DNA of 64,000 nucleotides from Candidatus Gastranaerophilales bacterium (GTDB lineage: Bacteria > Cyanobacteriota > Vampirovibrionia > Gastranaerophilales > Gastranaerophilaceae), in the NCBI GenBank assembly GCA_900548405.1, contig UNSJ01000004.1, positions 4,045-68,044 of the forward strand. Reading direction: 5' to 3'. The position numbers and the translations under genes are program-made. This document shows, piece after piece, positions 8,419 through 18,255 of this stretch. Below the pieces are notes generated by a model. The model saw only the letters and a list, made by a program, of their open reading frames with translations, made no database searches and was not told the DNA's origin. The stretch's first letter is position 1, and each line of letters opens with the position of its first letter.

Positions 8419-9894
8419 TTAAATTTCTGATATAATTTCTATCTGCGCGTTGCAGCCTATTTCTTCTCTTGAAAGAACAGTAATGTCATTCATATAGTTA
8501 CTTAAAAGAGTAAAAATTAAATGTCTGAATTCCATTGGTACAAAAAGTTTAGGATTATCCAGTTCCGATTGGTGAATTTTTTGTTTGAGTTTTTCTGCAA
8601 GTTTTTCTGCAAAATCTGCATCAATTCTTATTATTGCATCATCGCTTTCGTCAAAGTTAGGATTAAATTTGTCTAATGTTTTTTCAGACATTTCAATAGC
8701 AGTTATAATACCGTCTTCGTTAGCATTCTTTTTGCATATCTGACGAGATAAAGACAGTCTGATTTTTTTCAGCAAATCGGATTTAGAGCTGTCTTCTGCA
8801 AAATCATTAATTTTTTCAAATATATAGACAATGTCTTTTACAGAAATTTTTTCTCTGATTAAACTTGTCAGAATAAATCTTAAATCTGATAGTGAAATAA
8901 AGTCAGGAATTATATTTTCTACTAAAAATCTGTTTGATTCAGCTACAATATCAACATATTTATCAAGCTCATCGTAAGTCAGCAAATCGTCAACATATTT
9001 CACTGCAACATATTCTAAGGCTTTTGCAATATATTCGGAACAAGATATTCCCTGCTCCCAAAAATCTTTTGTCTTACAAGTTTCTATCCAAATAATTTTT
9101 TTGCCTGTAATTTTATCAATATCTGTAATGGAGTTTTTAATTTTCTTTTCCAAATGAATTGCATCGGAATAGTACATTACATAATTAGGATAAACTGTTG
9201 TTTTAAATACCTCAAGTCCTCGAATTTTTATGCTGAATTCATAAGGATTTAAGTTAACATCATCCTGAAAAATAATTTTTGGAAGAACATAACCGAGTTC
9301 TTCCGTTAATTTAAGTCTAAGTTTAACAGTTTCAGCAACAAGTTCTTCTTCCAAAGAGTCCTGTTCATTATATGCATGGTTTAAAATTTCTTCGCTAAGA
9401 TGAATTGAAAGTTTTTCTTCTTTAAGTTTAGAATACATTTCATCTGGTGAAGTTGCTTTTGCAAGAGATAATTTTAATTCTTCAAGAGCTTTTAATCCGG
9501 CGGATATTTTATCGTTAAGCTTTTTTCTTCCAACAGATGCCGGAGCTTCCCCCTCAAGTTCAGCTTTTATGTTAGCTATTTTTTCTTTTTGCTCACGGAT
9601 TTTTCCTTGAATCTCAAGACATATGTCATAAGGAGATTGTGCTTGCGAAAGCATTTTTTCCATCTGGCTTTTGAATGAAGAAATATTCATTACATCTGCG
9701 TTAGTATTGCCGGAATTTAATTCGCTTTCTTTCATAAAAATGCAGTGGCATAAAACACCTTCATCTGTTTCAACTTCCTGCATGCTATACAGCTCCCAGT
9801 TGTTCATTGACATTTCGTTGAGAAGATTTTGAAGTTCCTGAGTGTTATCACTTGAACAAGTCTTTATAACGTATTGCATTTTTTTGTTATACAT
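8419..9894 (-). CDS. Soluble FlhA/SctV cytoplasmic-domain-like protein (FHIPEP)
   Basis: Residues about 185-491 resemble the cytoplasmic domain of FlhA/SctV, the export-gate protein of flagellar and type III secretion systems. Examples are LTEELGYVLPKIIFQDDV, NPYEFSIKIRGLEVFK, the WIE strand, a HL-like EYIAKALEYVAVKY segment, and LSDLRFILTSLIREKISVKDIVYIFE. The usual eight-helix membrane domain is absent. Instead there is an N-terminal small domain (about 1-60, ending LCHCIFMKE) and a coiled-coil stretch (about 85-165). A good AGGAGC site precedes the ATG. Its neighbours are uridine phosphorylase and malQ, not secretion genes. It may be a repurposed scaffold or a docking partner for the SctN-like ATPase at 23.3 kb; this is inference. 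Confidence 0.7.
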   Translation of the reverse strand: MYNKKMQYVIKTCSSDNTQELQNLLNEMSMNNWELYSMQEVETDEGVLCHCIFMKESELNSGNTNADVMNISSFKSQMEKMLSQAQSPYDICLEIQGKIREQKEKIANIKAELEGEAPASVGRKKLNDKISAGLKALEELKLSLAKATSPDEMYSKLKEEKLSIHLSEEILNHAYNEQDSLEEELVAETVKLRLKLTEELGYVLPKIIFQDDVNLNPYEFSIKIRGLEVFKTTVYPNYVMYYSDAIHLEKKIKNSITDIDKITGKKIIWIETCKTKDFWEQGISCSEYIAKALEYVAVKYVDDLLTYDELDKYVDIVAESNRFLVENIIPDFISLSDLRFILTSLIREKISVKDIVYIFEKINDFAEDSSKSDLLKKIRLSLSRQICKKNANEDGIITAIEMSEKTLDKFNPNFDESDDAIIRIDADFAEKLAEKLKQKIHQSELDNPKLFVPMEFRHLIFTLLSNYMNDITVLSREEIGCNAQIEIISEI

Positions 9895-9903
9895 AATGTG
9901 CTC

Positions 9904-10674
9904 CTATTTTTTGTCATTAGCTATAAGAATTTTTAAAGCTTCAATTGCTGTTTTTATAGCTGAATCTGTGTCATGAACAACAGGATTTTCAAGGTTTTGT
10001 TTTTCTCTTTCCTGATTAGCAACCGTTAAAAATACTGAACCTGCTTTAACTTTTAATGTGCTTGCCACAATAAACAAAGCAGCTGATTCCATTTCTGAAG
10101 CAAGGCATCCCAGTTTTTTCCATGCTTCCCATTTGTTTTGTAATTCATAATTAACAGGCATTCTGTGAGGATCATGCTGACCGTAAAAAGAGTCTTTACA
10201 TTCCACAACGCCTGTATGGTATGTGTAGTTTAAGTTTTTAGCAGCCTGAACAAGTGAATTTGTAATATCAAGATTTGCAACTGCAGGAAACTCAATAGGT
10301 GCGTATTCTTTTGAAGTTCCTTCCATTCTTATTGCTCCTGTTGCAATAACTATATCTCCGCCTTTTACGTTTAAATCCATACCGCCGCAGGTACCTACTC
10401 TGATAAATGTTTTGGCTCCGACTTTAACCAGTTCTTCCATTGCAATAGCAGCAGAAGGACCACCTATACCGGTTGATGTTACACTCACTTTTGTACCATC
10501 CAGGTAACCTGTATAGGTGGTATATTCTCTGTTATCTGCTATAAATTCCGCATTATCAAAATATTCGGCAATTTTTTTGCATCTTTTAGGATCTCCGGGA
10601 AGTATTACATATTCTCCGACATCTCCGTTTTTTAGACCAATATGGTATTGTTTTCCTTCTTCCGAATATTTCAT
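9904..10674 (-). CDS. udp: Uridine phosphorylase-type nucleoside phosphorylase
   Basis: This 256-residue protein belongs to the PNP/UDP superfamily. It shows the phosphate-binding PGDPKR near residue 26, [10 protein letters not shown] near 90, and the ribose-binding SEMESAALF near 195. It cleaves uridine (possibly other nucleosides) with phosphate to base and ribose-1-phosphate for pyrimidine salvage. AAGGAGC precedes the ATG. It sits 9 bp from the skp-like gene upstream and 9 bp before the FlhA-like gene, which implies one transcript. Substrate specificity between uridine and related nucleosides is inferred from overall resemblance. Confidence 0.88.
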   Translation of the reverse strand: MKYSEEGKQYHIGLKNGDVGEYVILPGDPKRCKKIAEYFDNAEFIADNREYTTYTGYLDGTKVSVTSTGIGGPSAAIAMEELVKVGAKTFIRVGTCGGMDLNVKGGDIVIATGAIRMEGTSKEYAPIEFPAVANLDITNSLVQAAKNLNYTYHTGVVECKDSFYGQHDPHRMPVNYELQNKWEAWKKLGCLASEMESAALFIVASTLKVKAGSVFLTVANQEREKQNLENPVVHDTDSAIKTAIEALKILIANDKK

Positions 10675-10683
10675 GACAGCTCC

Positions 10684-11145
10684 TTATTTAATTTGTCCGC
10701 TTTTAAGTTTTTGAAGAACAGTGTCTGTTACATCTACACCGCCTACAAAGATTACTCGGTAGTCAACAATTGCATCAAGCTTTTGTTCTACAAGAACCTG
10801 TTTTGTTGCAGCTTGGATTTTGTTATAAATTTGTTCTTCTTTTTGAACTTTTAATCTCATGTAAGCTTCTTCTTTAAGTTTGAATTCACGAGCTGTTTGT
10901 TCTTCAAAGTTTTGTTTTTTCAATGGTGTGTCTAAAGATTTGTATTGTTTTTCTTTATCAACCATGTACTGCTGCATTTCTAATGCTTTTGCATCAACTT
11001 CTTTTACTGCTTGTTGAGCGAAAGGAAAACCTTCTTGTACTTTTTGATAGTTTATGTAACCAACACCTGCAGCATCAGCTTGATTACCAAGAGTAAAGAA
11101 TAGTCCTGCTGTCATTAATAGTGCCGCTAATTTAAATTTTTTCAT
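10684..11145 (-). CDS. Skp/OmpH-family periplasmic chaperone
   Basis: The 153-residue precursor has a Sec signal peptide (cleavage near AQA-like ADA-A, residue 25). The mature part starts GVGYINYQKV, the typical OmpH beginning, followed by long charged helices forming the Skp tentacle region and a C-terminal strand IVDYRVIFVGGVDVTDTVL. Skp/OmpH binds unfolded outer-membrane proteins in the periplasm. The gene follows the Omp85 gene by 27 bp with a strong AAGGAGG site, the standard bamA-skp order of diderm bacteria. The envelope assembly role is well supported by both sequence and context. Confidence 0.88.
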   Translation of the reverse strand: MKKFKLAALLMTAGLFFTLGNQADAAGVGYINYQKVQEGFPFAQQAVKEVDAKALEMQQYMVDKEKQYKSLDTPLKKQNFEEQTAREFKLKEEAYMRLKVQKEEQIYNKIQAATKQVLVEQKLDAIVDYRVIFVGGVDVTDTVLQKLKSGQIK

Positions 11146-11172
11146 AAAAACCTCCTTAAGGATTGTTATATT

Positions 11173-13128
11173 CTAATACATTATATCGCCTACACCAAAA
11201 GTAAAGTAACCGTTTCTATTACCGTTGTCACCCGGATTTGTAAGCGGGATACCGTAATCGATAGATAGAGGGCCCATTCCCGGAATATACAGTTTTAAAC
11301 CAACACCGGCAGATACTGCGTAAAGTGGTCTGTCGTAAATTTTGTCTGTAATTGAAGGGTTAAATATTTTACCTGCATCAGCCCAGACTGTAAATCTTAA
11401 GTTATTTAAGAAGTTAATACGGGTTCTGTCAAGGAACGGAATAGGAGTTGCAAATTCTGCACTACCCATAATGAAAGCATCACCCGTACCTACACCGCTC
11501 ATTTTGAAACCTCTGACAGTGTATGGGCCGCCTAATCTGTATGCCATTACTTCAGGCATATTGTCGCCGTGAATCTTTCCGCCGCCTTTTGCAGTGAATG
11601 ATAATGAAGATTTTTTACCGACGGGTATATATTGTTTAACCATACCGGTTAATTTACCGTGAGTTTTATCAAAGTCAATGACACCGACTTCTTCATCAAA
11701 TCTTAAGCTTGCCATTGTACCTTTTCTTGTAACAGTTGCATTATCTCGTGTATCATATAATACGGCAGGGCTTAAAGATAGGAATAAACCGCCTTCCAGT
11801 TGTTTTGCACGCTCGGAAATAGGTATATTATATCTTGAATACATTGTAGTAATTTTGCCTTTATCGCCTTCGGATACATCAATATTTTCGATTCCGAGTG
11901 TAAATGTTGAAGTTACGTGAGGATTGCTTTTCATTCTGTGAGCAATGGTAGATTCTGCACCCACTCTGCGTTCAATTGCCAGAGGTACCTGATAGCTGCC
12001 GAAATCTCTATAAAAAACTTTGCTCATTAATGATGTATCAGCATTATAAAAGTATGGTTTGAAATAGCTTAATTCAGCTTGCAAGTTCATACGTCTTTTG
12101 ATAGATGAATCGTTAAGGATTACACCTGTACCTGCAATACCGTTTAATGAAATTCTTTCGGCTCTGCCTAAGAAGTTGTTGTCTGCAATACCGACTGAAC
12201 CGAATACACCTGTAACAGAGTCTACGCCGCCGCCTACTGAAATGCTTGCAGTTCTTTGTTCTTCAACATTAATTGTTATGTTATAAATGTCGGGGTTTTC
12301 TGTCGGTTCGATTTCTCTTGTTACGTCTTTAAATGCTTGGGTAGCATAAAGTCTTACAAGGTCTTGTTTTAAAAGGTTTTCATTATAAACCATTCCCGGT
12401 TCTGTTAAGATATTTCTTTCAATAACGTAATCTTTTGTTTTTTCGTTTCCGGCTATCATTATTTTGTCAATAAGACCTTCTTTGATGCTTATGTTTACAG
12501 TGCCGTCAGGGTCATCCGATACAGAATCTATTCTTGCAAGAATATAACCTTTTGAGCTGTAACATTCTTGAATTTTTGCAATAGCTTCATTAATTTCAGC
12601 TATGTTTTGGGGTTTGCCCTTCATTGGCATAAGGTAAGATAGTACTTCATCGGTAGATACAACTGTGTTGCCTTCAATTGTAAAGTCGGTAACAGGGGCA
12701 TTTTCTTCAAGCATAATTTTTAAGGTAACTGTTCCGTCAGAATTATTAACGGGAATAGCTTTCATCTTTTCTGAGAAAAATCCAAGTTCATATATAGCTT
12801 TAAGGTCAGCTTGAACTGCATTACGGGTATAAACATCTCCACTTTGCATTTTCATCTTATCTAAGATTACTGATGTATCAATTACATTATTACCGTAAAT
12901 TTCAATATTTTTTAAAACTCTTTTATCTTTGTCAATGGAATTTGTGCTCACAGAACCGGAAGTTACGGGTGTTCCGCCAGCTTCCATTGCAGCAGGAGAT
13001 TGTACTTCATGTATATCATAGTCTACCGTATCTCCCCAGAAATTTCCTTTTGCCGCACTCTGTAATGGACACATTATAACCAATAACAGGGCTATTAAGG
13101 ATATATATAATTTGTTCAGTGAATTCAA
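11173..13128 (-). CDS. bamA: Omp85/BamA-family outer membrane assembly protein
   Basis: The 651-residue precursor has a signal peptide (about 1-26) and three POTRA domains, at about residues 70-140, 142-218 and 218-296. A 16-strand barrel of about 350 residues follows, containing the diagnostic loop motif VRGF near 545, and the protein ends in an aromatic residue (GVGDIMY). Three POTRAs match cyanobacterial Omp85 rather than the five of proteobacterial BamA. It folds and inserts beta-barrel proteins into the outer membrane. The start codon appears to be TTG (13128) with AAGG about 10 bp upstream. It leads a minus-strand run with skp, udp, the FlhA-like gene and malQ. Confidence 0.9.
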   Translation of the reverse strand: MNSLNKLYISLIALLLVIMCPLQSAAKGNFWGDTVDYDIHEVQSPAAMEAGGTPVTSGSVSTNSIDKDKRVLKNIEIYGNNVIDTSVILDKMKMQSGDVYTRNAVQADLKAIYELGFFSEKMKAIPVNNSDGTVTLKIMLEENAPVTDFTIEGNTVVSTDEVLSYLMPMKGKPQNIAEINEAIAKIQECYSSKGYILARIDSVSDDPDGTVNISIKEGLIDKIMIAGNEKTKDYVIERNILTEPGMVYNENLLKQDLVRLYATQAFKDVTREIEPTENPDIYNITINVEEQRTASISVGGGVDSVTGVFGSVGIADNNFLGRAERISLNGIAGTGVILNDSSIKRRMNLQAELSYFKPYFYNADTSLMSKVFYRDFGSYQVPLAIERRVGAESTIAHRMKSNPHVTSTFTLGIENIDVSEGDKGKITTMYSRYNIPISERAKQLEGGLFLSLSPAVLYDTRDNATVTRKGTMASLRFDEEVGVIDFDKTHGKLTGMVKQYIPVGKKSSLSFTAKGGGKIHGDNMPEVMAYRLGGPYTVRGFKMSGVGTGDAFIMGSAEFATPIPFLDRTRINFLNNLRFTVWADAGKIFNPSITDKIYDRPLYAVSAGVGLKLYIPGMGPLSIDYGIPLTNPGDNGNRNGYFTFGVGDIMY

Positions 13129-13255
13129 GAAATATCTACCTTAAAAACTTCATTATACTATTCTAAAAATATTATATCATAAATTAAAAAAAGTGGAATA
13201 TGTAAATTATATTTAATCTATTTGGATGAGAAGCCTGAAAACTATTGATAACACA

Positions 13256-14065
13256 TTAATCTAAGCATCTTTTATAAACATCATTTTTATTGATATTGTA
13301 AAGCTCTGATAAAATTATTGAAATTTCTTTTGCTTTAAATCCTTTTGCCTTCAAAATCTCAATTTTTTCATTTATATCTGTGTCAGAAGAATTATTTTTT
13401 TCTCTGAAAACCAATCCGACAATCTCGCCTTTCAAAATATTGGTTTTAAAATGTTCAATTATATTTTCTGTTCTATCAATAACAATTTCTTCGAATATTT
13501 TTGTAAGTTCTCTGCCAACAGCACAAGAAGCATCGGGTCTTTTTTCTTTTATAATTTCAAGAGTATTTAAAATCCTGTTGGGGGAGTCGTAGAAAACAAT
13601 ATCAGTTTTTCTGTATTTTTTTATAAGATTTTCAATTTGAGTTTTTGTTTTTGGTAAAAATCCTGCAAAAAAGAAGTCTTCTGCTTCTCTTGGAACTTGT
13701 GAAAGAAATGTTGCTACTGCATTTGCTCCTGCAAGAGCTGTTACTGTATAATTATGTTTTCTTAATTCTTCAACGATGACCGCTCCCGGATCACAGAAAA
13801 GCGGAGTGCCGGCATCTGATACAAGAGCAATTTTTTTACCCTCGTTCAGAATTTCCAAAAAACAATTTATGCGTTCTTTTTCATTAAATTTGTGGTATGA
13901 AATACATTTTGTTTTAATATCAAAATGATTGAGTAGTTTTTGGGTAACTCTCATATCTTCGCAGGCAATAACATCTGCGGTTTTTAAAATTTCTATTGCT
14001 CTGTGAGTTATGTCTCCTAAATTCCCGATAGGGGTCGGAACTATATAAAAATCATATTCTTTCAT
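13256..14065 (-). CDS. rsmI: 16S rRNA (cytidine1402-2'-O)-methyltransferase
   Basis: The 269-residue protein has the tetrapyrrole-methylase fold motifs of RsmI: PTPIGNLGDITHRAIEIL at the N-terminus, ACEDMRVTQKLL near 35, and VSDAGTPLFCDPG near 80. It methylates the 2'-oxygen of C1402 in 16S rRNA using SAM and acts with RsmH to tune decoding at the P site. Length is typical (about 270-290). It starts at an ATG 20 bp downstream of the sugar-binding lipoprotein stop, so the two may share a transcript, although their functions are unrelated. Confidence 0.92.
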   Translation of the reverse strand: MKEYDFYIVPTPIGNLGDITHRAIEILKTADVIACEDMRVTQKLLNHFDIKTKCISYHKFNEKERINCFLEILNEGKKIALVSDAGTPLFCDPGAVIVEELRKHNYTVTALAGANAVATFLSQVPREAEDFFFAGFLPKTKTQIENLIKKYRKTDIVFYDSPNRILNTLEIIKEKRPDASCAVGRELTKIFEEIVIDRTENIIEHFKTNILKGEIVGLVFREKNNSSDTDINEKIEILKAKGFKAKEISIILSELYNINKNDVYKRCLD

Positions 14066-14085
14066 AAGGTAATTTTATCACAAAA

Positions 14086-15219
14086 TCAATTAAATCTTTT
14101 TTCCATATCCTTTTTCAGGTTATCTAAAATTTCTCTATAATCCACTGTGACAGGAGTTGGTTTTGAGGTTTCTATTATGTCAATAAAAACTTTTGCATTT
14201 TTCGGTTTTTGTCCGTTTAGAAAATACTGTGAGTTTGCAACATCTATTCTTGCAGGAACTATTAAGCCGCTCTGTGTAAATTTTTCAATGCTTTTTTCAT
14301 CGGATAAATAATTTATTAATTTTAAGGCTTCTGCTTTGTGTTTTGAAGATTTTGAAATTGCCCATCCAGATGCATCTAACTGAACAATACTGCCTTTTGT
14401 ACCTTTTGGAAACTGTGCAATATCCCAATCAAAAGATGCATCTTCCCGTAATTTAGGCACCATCCAGCGTCCTGATAAATACATTCCTATTCGCTCCTGC
14501 AAGAATAATTGCGCCATAGTTGCGCTCGCACTTTCATTTTTTTTGGGAGCGGTATGATATTTATTTCGTAAATCAGCATAAAAATTAATTGCCTCTTGGC
14601 TTTCTGCTTTTTTGATTTCTTCAGGCAAAAAGCCTCCGCCGTTACTCATAAGATATGGGAGATAAAAAAGCGGATCTTCTTCAAAGCTTATGCCGAAGGT
14701 ATTTTTATCAGTTAATTTTTTTGAGGTTTGAAGAAAGTCATCAAATGTCCAATTCTGTTTTGGGAAAGGAATATGTTTTTTTAAAAACATATCTTTGTTG
14801 TAATAAATTACCAGATTGGAAACATCACGCGGAATAGCATAAAGCTTTCCTTGCCAGCTCAATGCATTTAAAGACTGCGGATAGAAATTATCGTCAGTAT
14901 TTAATTCTTCCAAAAGTCCGGCGTTGGCATATATCGGCAGATACAAGTTGTTTATAAAGATAACATCAGGAGCTGTATTGGAGGCAAAAAGAAGATGTAT
15001 TTTCTGAAAATAGTTTTGAGGTATATGCATGAAGTCCACTTTAATATCGGGATTTTCTTTCTCAAACTCTGATAATACAGGTTTCAAGATGTCAATTTCG
15101 GATTTGGAGCCCCAGCTTGCAAATTGTACGGTGGTTCTGCTGTCATGCTTATGGCAGCCGCAGAGGGCTAAAATGCAAATTAACAAAACCGCACATAAAA
15201 GCTTTGTGGTGCTACTCAC
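14086..15219 (-). CDS. ABC transporter substrate-binding lipoprotein, family 1 (sugar type)
   Basis: The 377-residue precursor has a lipoprotein signal ending LALCGC (acylated Cys22) and the type-B periplasmic-binding-protein pattern: TVQFASWGSKSEIDILKPVLSEFEK, then PDVIFINNLYLP and SGRWMVPKL. The family delivers oligosaccharides or glycerol phosphate to ABC importers at the inner membrane. The start is GTG with GGAAGG upstream. No permease or ATPase genes lie in this window, so the transporter partners must be elsewhere. The ligand is unknown, but a glucan is plausible given the amylase-type enzymes nearby. Confidence 0.85.
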   Translation of the reverse strand: MSSTTKLLCAVLLICILALCGCHKHDSRTTVQFASWGSKSEIDILKPVLSEFEKENPDIKVDFMHIPQNYFQKIHLLFASNTAPDVIFINNLYLPIYANAGLLEELNTDDNFYPQSLNALSWQGKLYAIPRDVSNLVIYYNKDMFLKKHIPFPKQNWTFDDFLQTSKKLTDKNTFGISFEEDPLFYLPYLMSNGGGFLPEEIKKAESQEAINFYADLRNKYHTAPKKNESASATMAQLFLQERIGMYLSGRWMVPKLREDASFDWDIAQFPKGTKGSIVQLDASGWAISKSSKHKAEALKLINYLSDEKSIEKFTQSGLIVPARIDVANSQYFLNGQKPKNAKVFIDIIETSKPTPVTVDYREILDNLKKDMEKRFN

Positions 15220-15242
15220 TTCTTACCTTCCGTTTTACTTTA

Positions 15243-17258
15243 CTATAACTCGATTAAAACGCCCATTTTATCATCGTTTACTTCAACTAATGACTTAAAT
15301 CCGCCTGCTTTAACCATATAAACATTTGCGTTATCGTGTCTTACTTGAATAGGTTTATCTACATTTTTGTCAAATTTTTTCAATACAAAAATTTCATCGT
15401 TAATTCTTCCGACAAGGGCTGATGTGCCTTCCAGATTAACTACATAAAAACCTTTGTTTTCATCAATGTTAAATCCTGATTTAATAATTAATCCGTTTAA
15501 GTATGAAGCTTTAGTTTCATTTCTTAGTTTTGAAATCGGATTAGTTTGCTGAATAGGGTTTGAAAATTGCTGTGTTATTTTTGGAGCGTTTTCGCTTTTT
15601 TCAACATTTATTGACGGTTTTAATTTGGATGAATTTGAAGCAATCGGACTTGTAGCGTTGTTTACTACTGGTTGTTCTTTATCAAGAATTGAGAAGAACT
15701 CGTCTACTGAAGACATAATATAATCTTGTACTTTAAATTTCATACCACTACCTCTTTTATCTACATCAGCAATATTTAGATTTGCATTTTTCAAATGTCT
15801 TGGATTTGAGTGAAGCATTGACTTACCAAGTTCCACATTTTTTTGTTCTTTTAGCGGAAGTTCAACTTCATATTTTTTGAACCTGCTTTTTCTGTTTTTA
15901 ATTCTATCACGACTTGTCATTTTTAGGGAAGCCTTTTGTGAATCAAATGCTTTTAATTTAATTGTTTTTTGAATAGCATCTTCTTCATTTTGAACTTCTA
16001 TTATCTCAGGATTAATTTCTTGTGAGTTTGGCATTTGAGCAACAAGCTTTTCGAGTTCGCTGCGTTTTTGAGTAATTTCGTCAGGCTCAGCAGGTTTTTT
16101 TATAAATGTGTAATTACCTTTGTTTTTGCCTCTTGAAACAGGACGTGCTGATTCATCGAGATATCTTTTATATTTTTCCTGCCATGAAAGTTCGTCATTA
16201 TTTACAATATTGTTATATTTAACAGTGTTTAGTATAGGCGGTTTGCTTGCCAGGTGGTCAATGAATGCTTCTTTTAGTTCGGCTGATTTGCGAAGTGAAG
16301 CTTTGATTAATTTTGCAAGTATAATTAACCCCAATATAGGAATTAAAATTACCACAGCAGCAGGTGTGTTAACAGGAAGTTTGTTTTGTAATTTATTAAA
16401 AACTAATTTTGCAGCTGCTTTTGATTTTTGCATTATTGTTGAAAGAATTGAAGTTTTTACAGGATTATCAGCTTCAAAATTTTGTTCATTATTATTCACT
16501 GTTACGGTATTTGCAGCCTGTTCATTTAATCTTTCCTGTTTAGCTTCTGCAATAAGTTCTGCAAGATGAGCTTTTCTTGATTGTTTTTCTTCAACTTTTG
16601 GAGGCTGGGTTTCTTGTTTAACTTCAGGTATTTTTACCTCAGGCGCTGCTGATTTTGCAGCTTGTTTGACTTCCTGTACTTTAGGTTCAGGCTTTACAAT
16701 CTGTTTTGCAGTTGCTTCTTTTGCAGGAGCAGCCGGTTGAGCCTTTGCTTTGTTTACTGTAACCTCTGTTTTTGGAGGTTTTTGAGGCTCCGGTTTGTTG
16801 ATTTTGTTTTTAACGGCATTTGCTTCTGCAATAAGTGTTCTGTATTCTTTTTGCTCCTCTGTAACAGGTCCGCTTTTTTGTGTACGGGTTTTTATATCAA
16901 GCGGTTTGGTTGTAATCAATGTAACTTTTGTATAACCGCCTGAGGTGTCATTAACGGTTTTTACATCAACATTTGAAACTAAATCTTTTACTCCGCTTAA
17001 GCTTGAATTGCTAAAACCGGAACTTTGAACTTTAGGTATAAGGATTACGTATTTATTGTCAGATTTTTTTCTGACCATAACGTTGTCACTGTAATTGTTT
17101 GTAGTAAACAAAGTGACATCAACGGTATTGTTTGAAGTCTTTTTTAAATCTAATTGTACAAGGTTATTTTCTCCGTTGGCAAACGTTTTTGAAACAGGAG
17201 CCAATGCAAGAGTGAGCAATAGTGCTATGCTGATTATATTGGATTTTTTTACTACCAT
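15243..17258 (-). CDS. Hypothetical envelope protein with AMIN-like N-terminal domain, 671 aa
   Basis: A signal peptide (1-27) is followed by a beta-rich domain (about 30-120) whose alternating hydrophobic pattern resembles AMIN domains, which bind cell wall or envelope components. A long Pro/Lys/Glu/Ala-rich linker (about 135-240) leads to a single membrane span near 300-322 (AAVVILIPILGLIILAKLI) and about 350 residues of charged sequence ending in a compact domain (about 590-671). The arrangement suggests a protein linking the periplasm to the cytoplasm. The AMIN assignment is tentative. It starts about 100 bp from the divergent era gene. Confidence 0.65.
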   Translation of the reverse strand: MVVKKSNIISIALLLTLALAPVSKTFANGENNLVQLDLKKTSNNTVDVTLFTTNNYSDNVMVRKKSDNKYVILIPKVQSSGFSNSSLSGVKDLVSNVDVKTVNDTSGGYTKVTLITTKPLDIKTRTQKSGPVTEEQKEYRTLIAEANAVKNKINKPEPQKPPKTEVTVNKAKAQPAAPAKEATAKQIVKPEPKVQEVKQAAKSAAPEVKIPEVKQETQPPKVEEKQSRKAHLAELIAEAKQERLNEQAANTVTVNNNEQNFEADNPVKTSILSTIMQKSKAAAKLVFNKLQNKLPVNTPAAVVILIPILGLIILAKLIKASLRKSAELKEAFIDHLASKPPILNTVKYNNIVNNDELSWQEKYKRYLDESARPVSRGKNKGNYTFIKKPAEPDEITQKRSELEKLVAQMPNSQEINPEIIEVQNEEDAIQKTIKLKAFDSQKASLKMTSRDRIKNRKSRFKKYEVELPLKEQKNVELGKSMLHSNPRHLKNANLNIADVDKRGSGMKFKVQDYIMSSVDEFFSILDKEQPVVNNATSPIASNSSKLKPSINVEKSENAPKITQQFSNPIQQTNPISKLRNETKASYLNGLIIKSGFNIDENKGFYVVNLEGTSALVGRINDEIFVLKKFDKNVDKPIQVRHDNANVYMVKAGGFKSLVEVNDDKMGVLIEL

Positions 17259-17360
17259 TTTCTACCGTTAAATTTTCCCTATACATATATATAATACTTT
17301 GAGTTAAAAAAAATTGCTAGTTTGTAAAAAAAATATACTTTTTATGTTACAATTTATTTC

Positions 17361-18251
17361 ATGAAAAGTGGTTTTACAGCAATAATAGGTCGCCCAAACG
17401 TAGGCAAGTCAACTCTTTTGAACCAAATTTTAGGGCAAAAGATTGTAATTGCTACTGATAAGGCTCAGACTACACGAAAAAGAATTAAAGGTATATACAC
17501 AGCTGATGAAGGTCAAATAGTCTTTATTGATACTCCCGGAGTGCATAAACCTTTAAATAAACTCGGTGAATTTTTATTGGACGAGGCAAAAATTGCTGTT
17601 CCTGATGCTGATTTAATATTGTTTTTGGTTGACGGTTCTGAACCTGCTGGAAAAGGCGATAAATGGATTGCTCAAAATATTTTGCAGACTGAAATCCCTG
17701 TTATTATTGTTATGAACAAGGTTGATAAGATTAAAAATATGGGTAAGGTTGAAGAAAATCTTATCTCTTACAAAACTTTGTTTGATAAAAATTATCCTGT
17801 TGTGAGAGTTTCTGCGAAAACAGGACGAAATATTGATACGCTTATAAAAAATATTTATAAAAATCTTCCCGAAGGCGAACTTTTGTATCCTGAAGATGTT
17901 GTAACGGAAGAAACTATGCGCGATGTTACAGAAGAAGTAATCAGAGAAAAAATTCTGATTAATACTTCTGATGAAATCCCCCATTCTGTTGCCGTTAAAA
18001 TAGAAAGTTACAATGAAAGCGATGACATAGACAGAATATATGCAACAATTTATTGCGAAACCAATAGCCAAAAAGGCATTTTAATCGGAAAAGGCGGCAG
18101 TCTTCTGAAAAAAATTGGCACAGAAGCCCGTTTGGAATTGGAAAAAATTGTTGAGAAAAAAGTTTTTTTAGGCCTTGAAGTTAAAGTCGAAAAAGACTGG
18201 CGCAAAAAACAAAGCTCTTTGAAAAACTTTGGTTACGAACAGGATAAATAA
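17361..18251 (+). CDS. era: GTPase Era, ribosome biogenesis
   Basis: The 296-residue protein has GRPNVGKST (G1, residues 9-17), VFIDTPGVHKP (G3, near 55), MNKVD (G4, near 120) and SAKTG (G5). A C-terminal KH domain (about 205-290) contains GKGGSLLKKIGTEARLELE. Era binds the 3' end of 16S rRNA during 30S maturation. The length is normal. The start ATG lies 14 bp after TATGTTACAAT, with no strong Shine-Dalgarno. It is divergent from the AMIN-like gene and convergent with the acetyltransferase-like gene, which starts 4 bp after its stop on the other strand. Confidence 0.95.
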   Translation: MKSGFTAIIGRPNVGKSTLLNQILGQKIVIATDKAQTTRKRIKGIYTADEGQIVFIDTPGVHKPLNKLGEFLLDEAKIAVPDADLILFLVDGSEPAGKGDKWIAQNILQTEIPVIIVMNKVDKIKNMGKVEENLISYKTLFDKNYPVVRVSAKTGRNIDTLIKNIYKNLPEGELLYPEDVVTEETMRDVTEEVIREKILINTSDEIPHSVAVKIESYNESDDIDRIYATIYCETNSQKGILIGKGGSLLKKIGTEARLELEKIVEKKVFLGLEVKVEKDWRKKQSSLKNFGYEQDK

Positions 18252-18255
18252 AAAT

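Noticed and set aside
16120-16569. 149-codon plus-strand frame inside the AMIN-like gene
   Set aside because: It lies wholly opposite a gene with a signal peptide and clear domains; no ribosome site and no recognisable protein.
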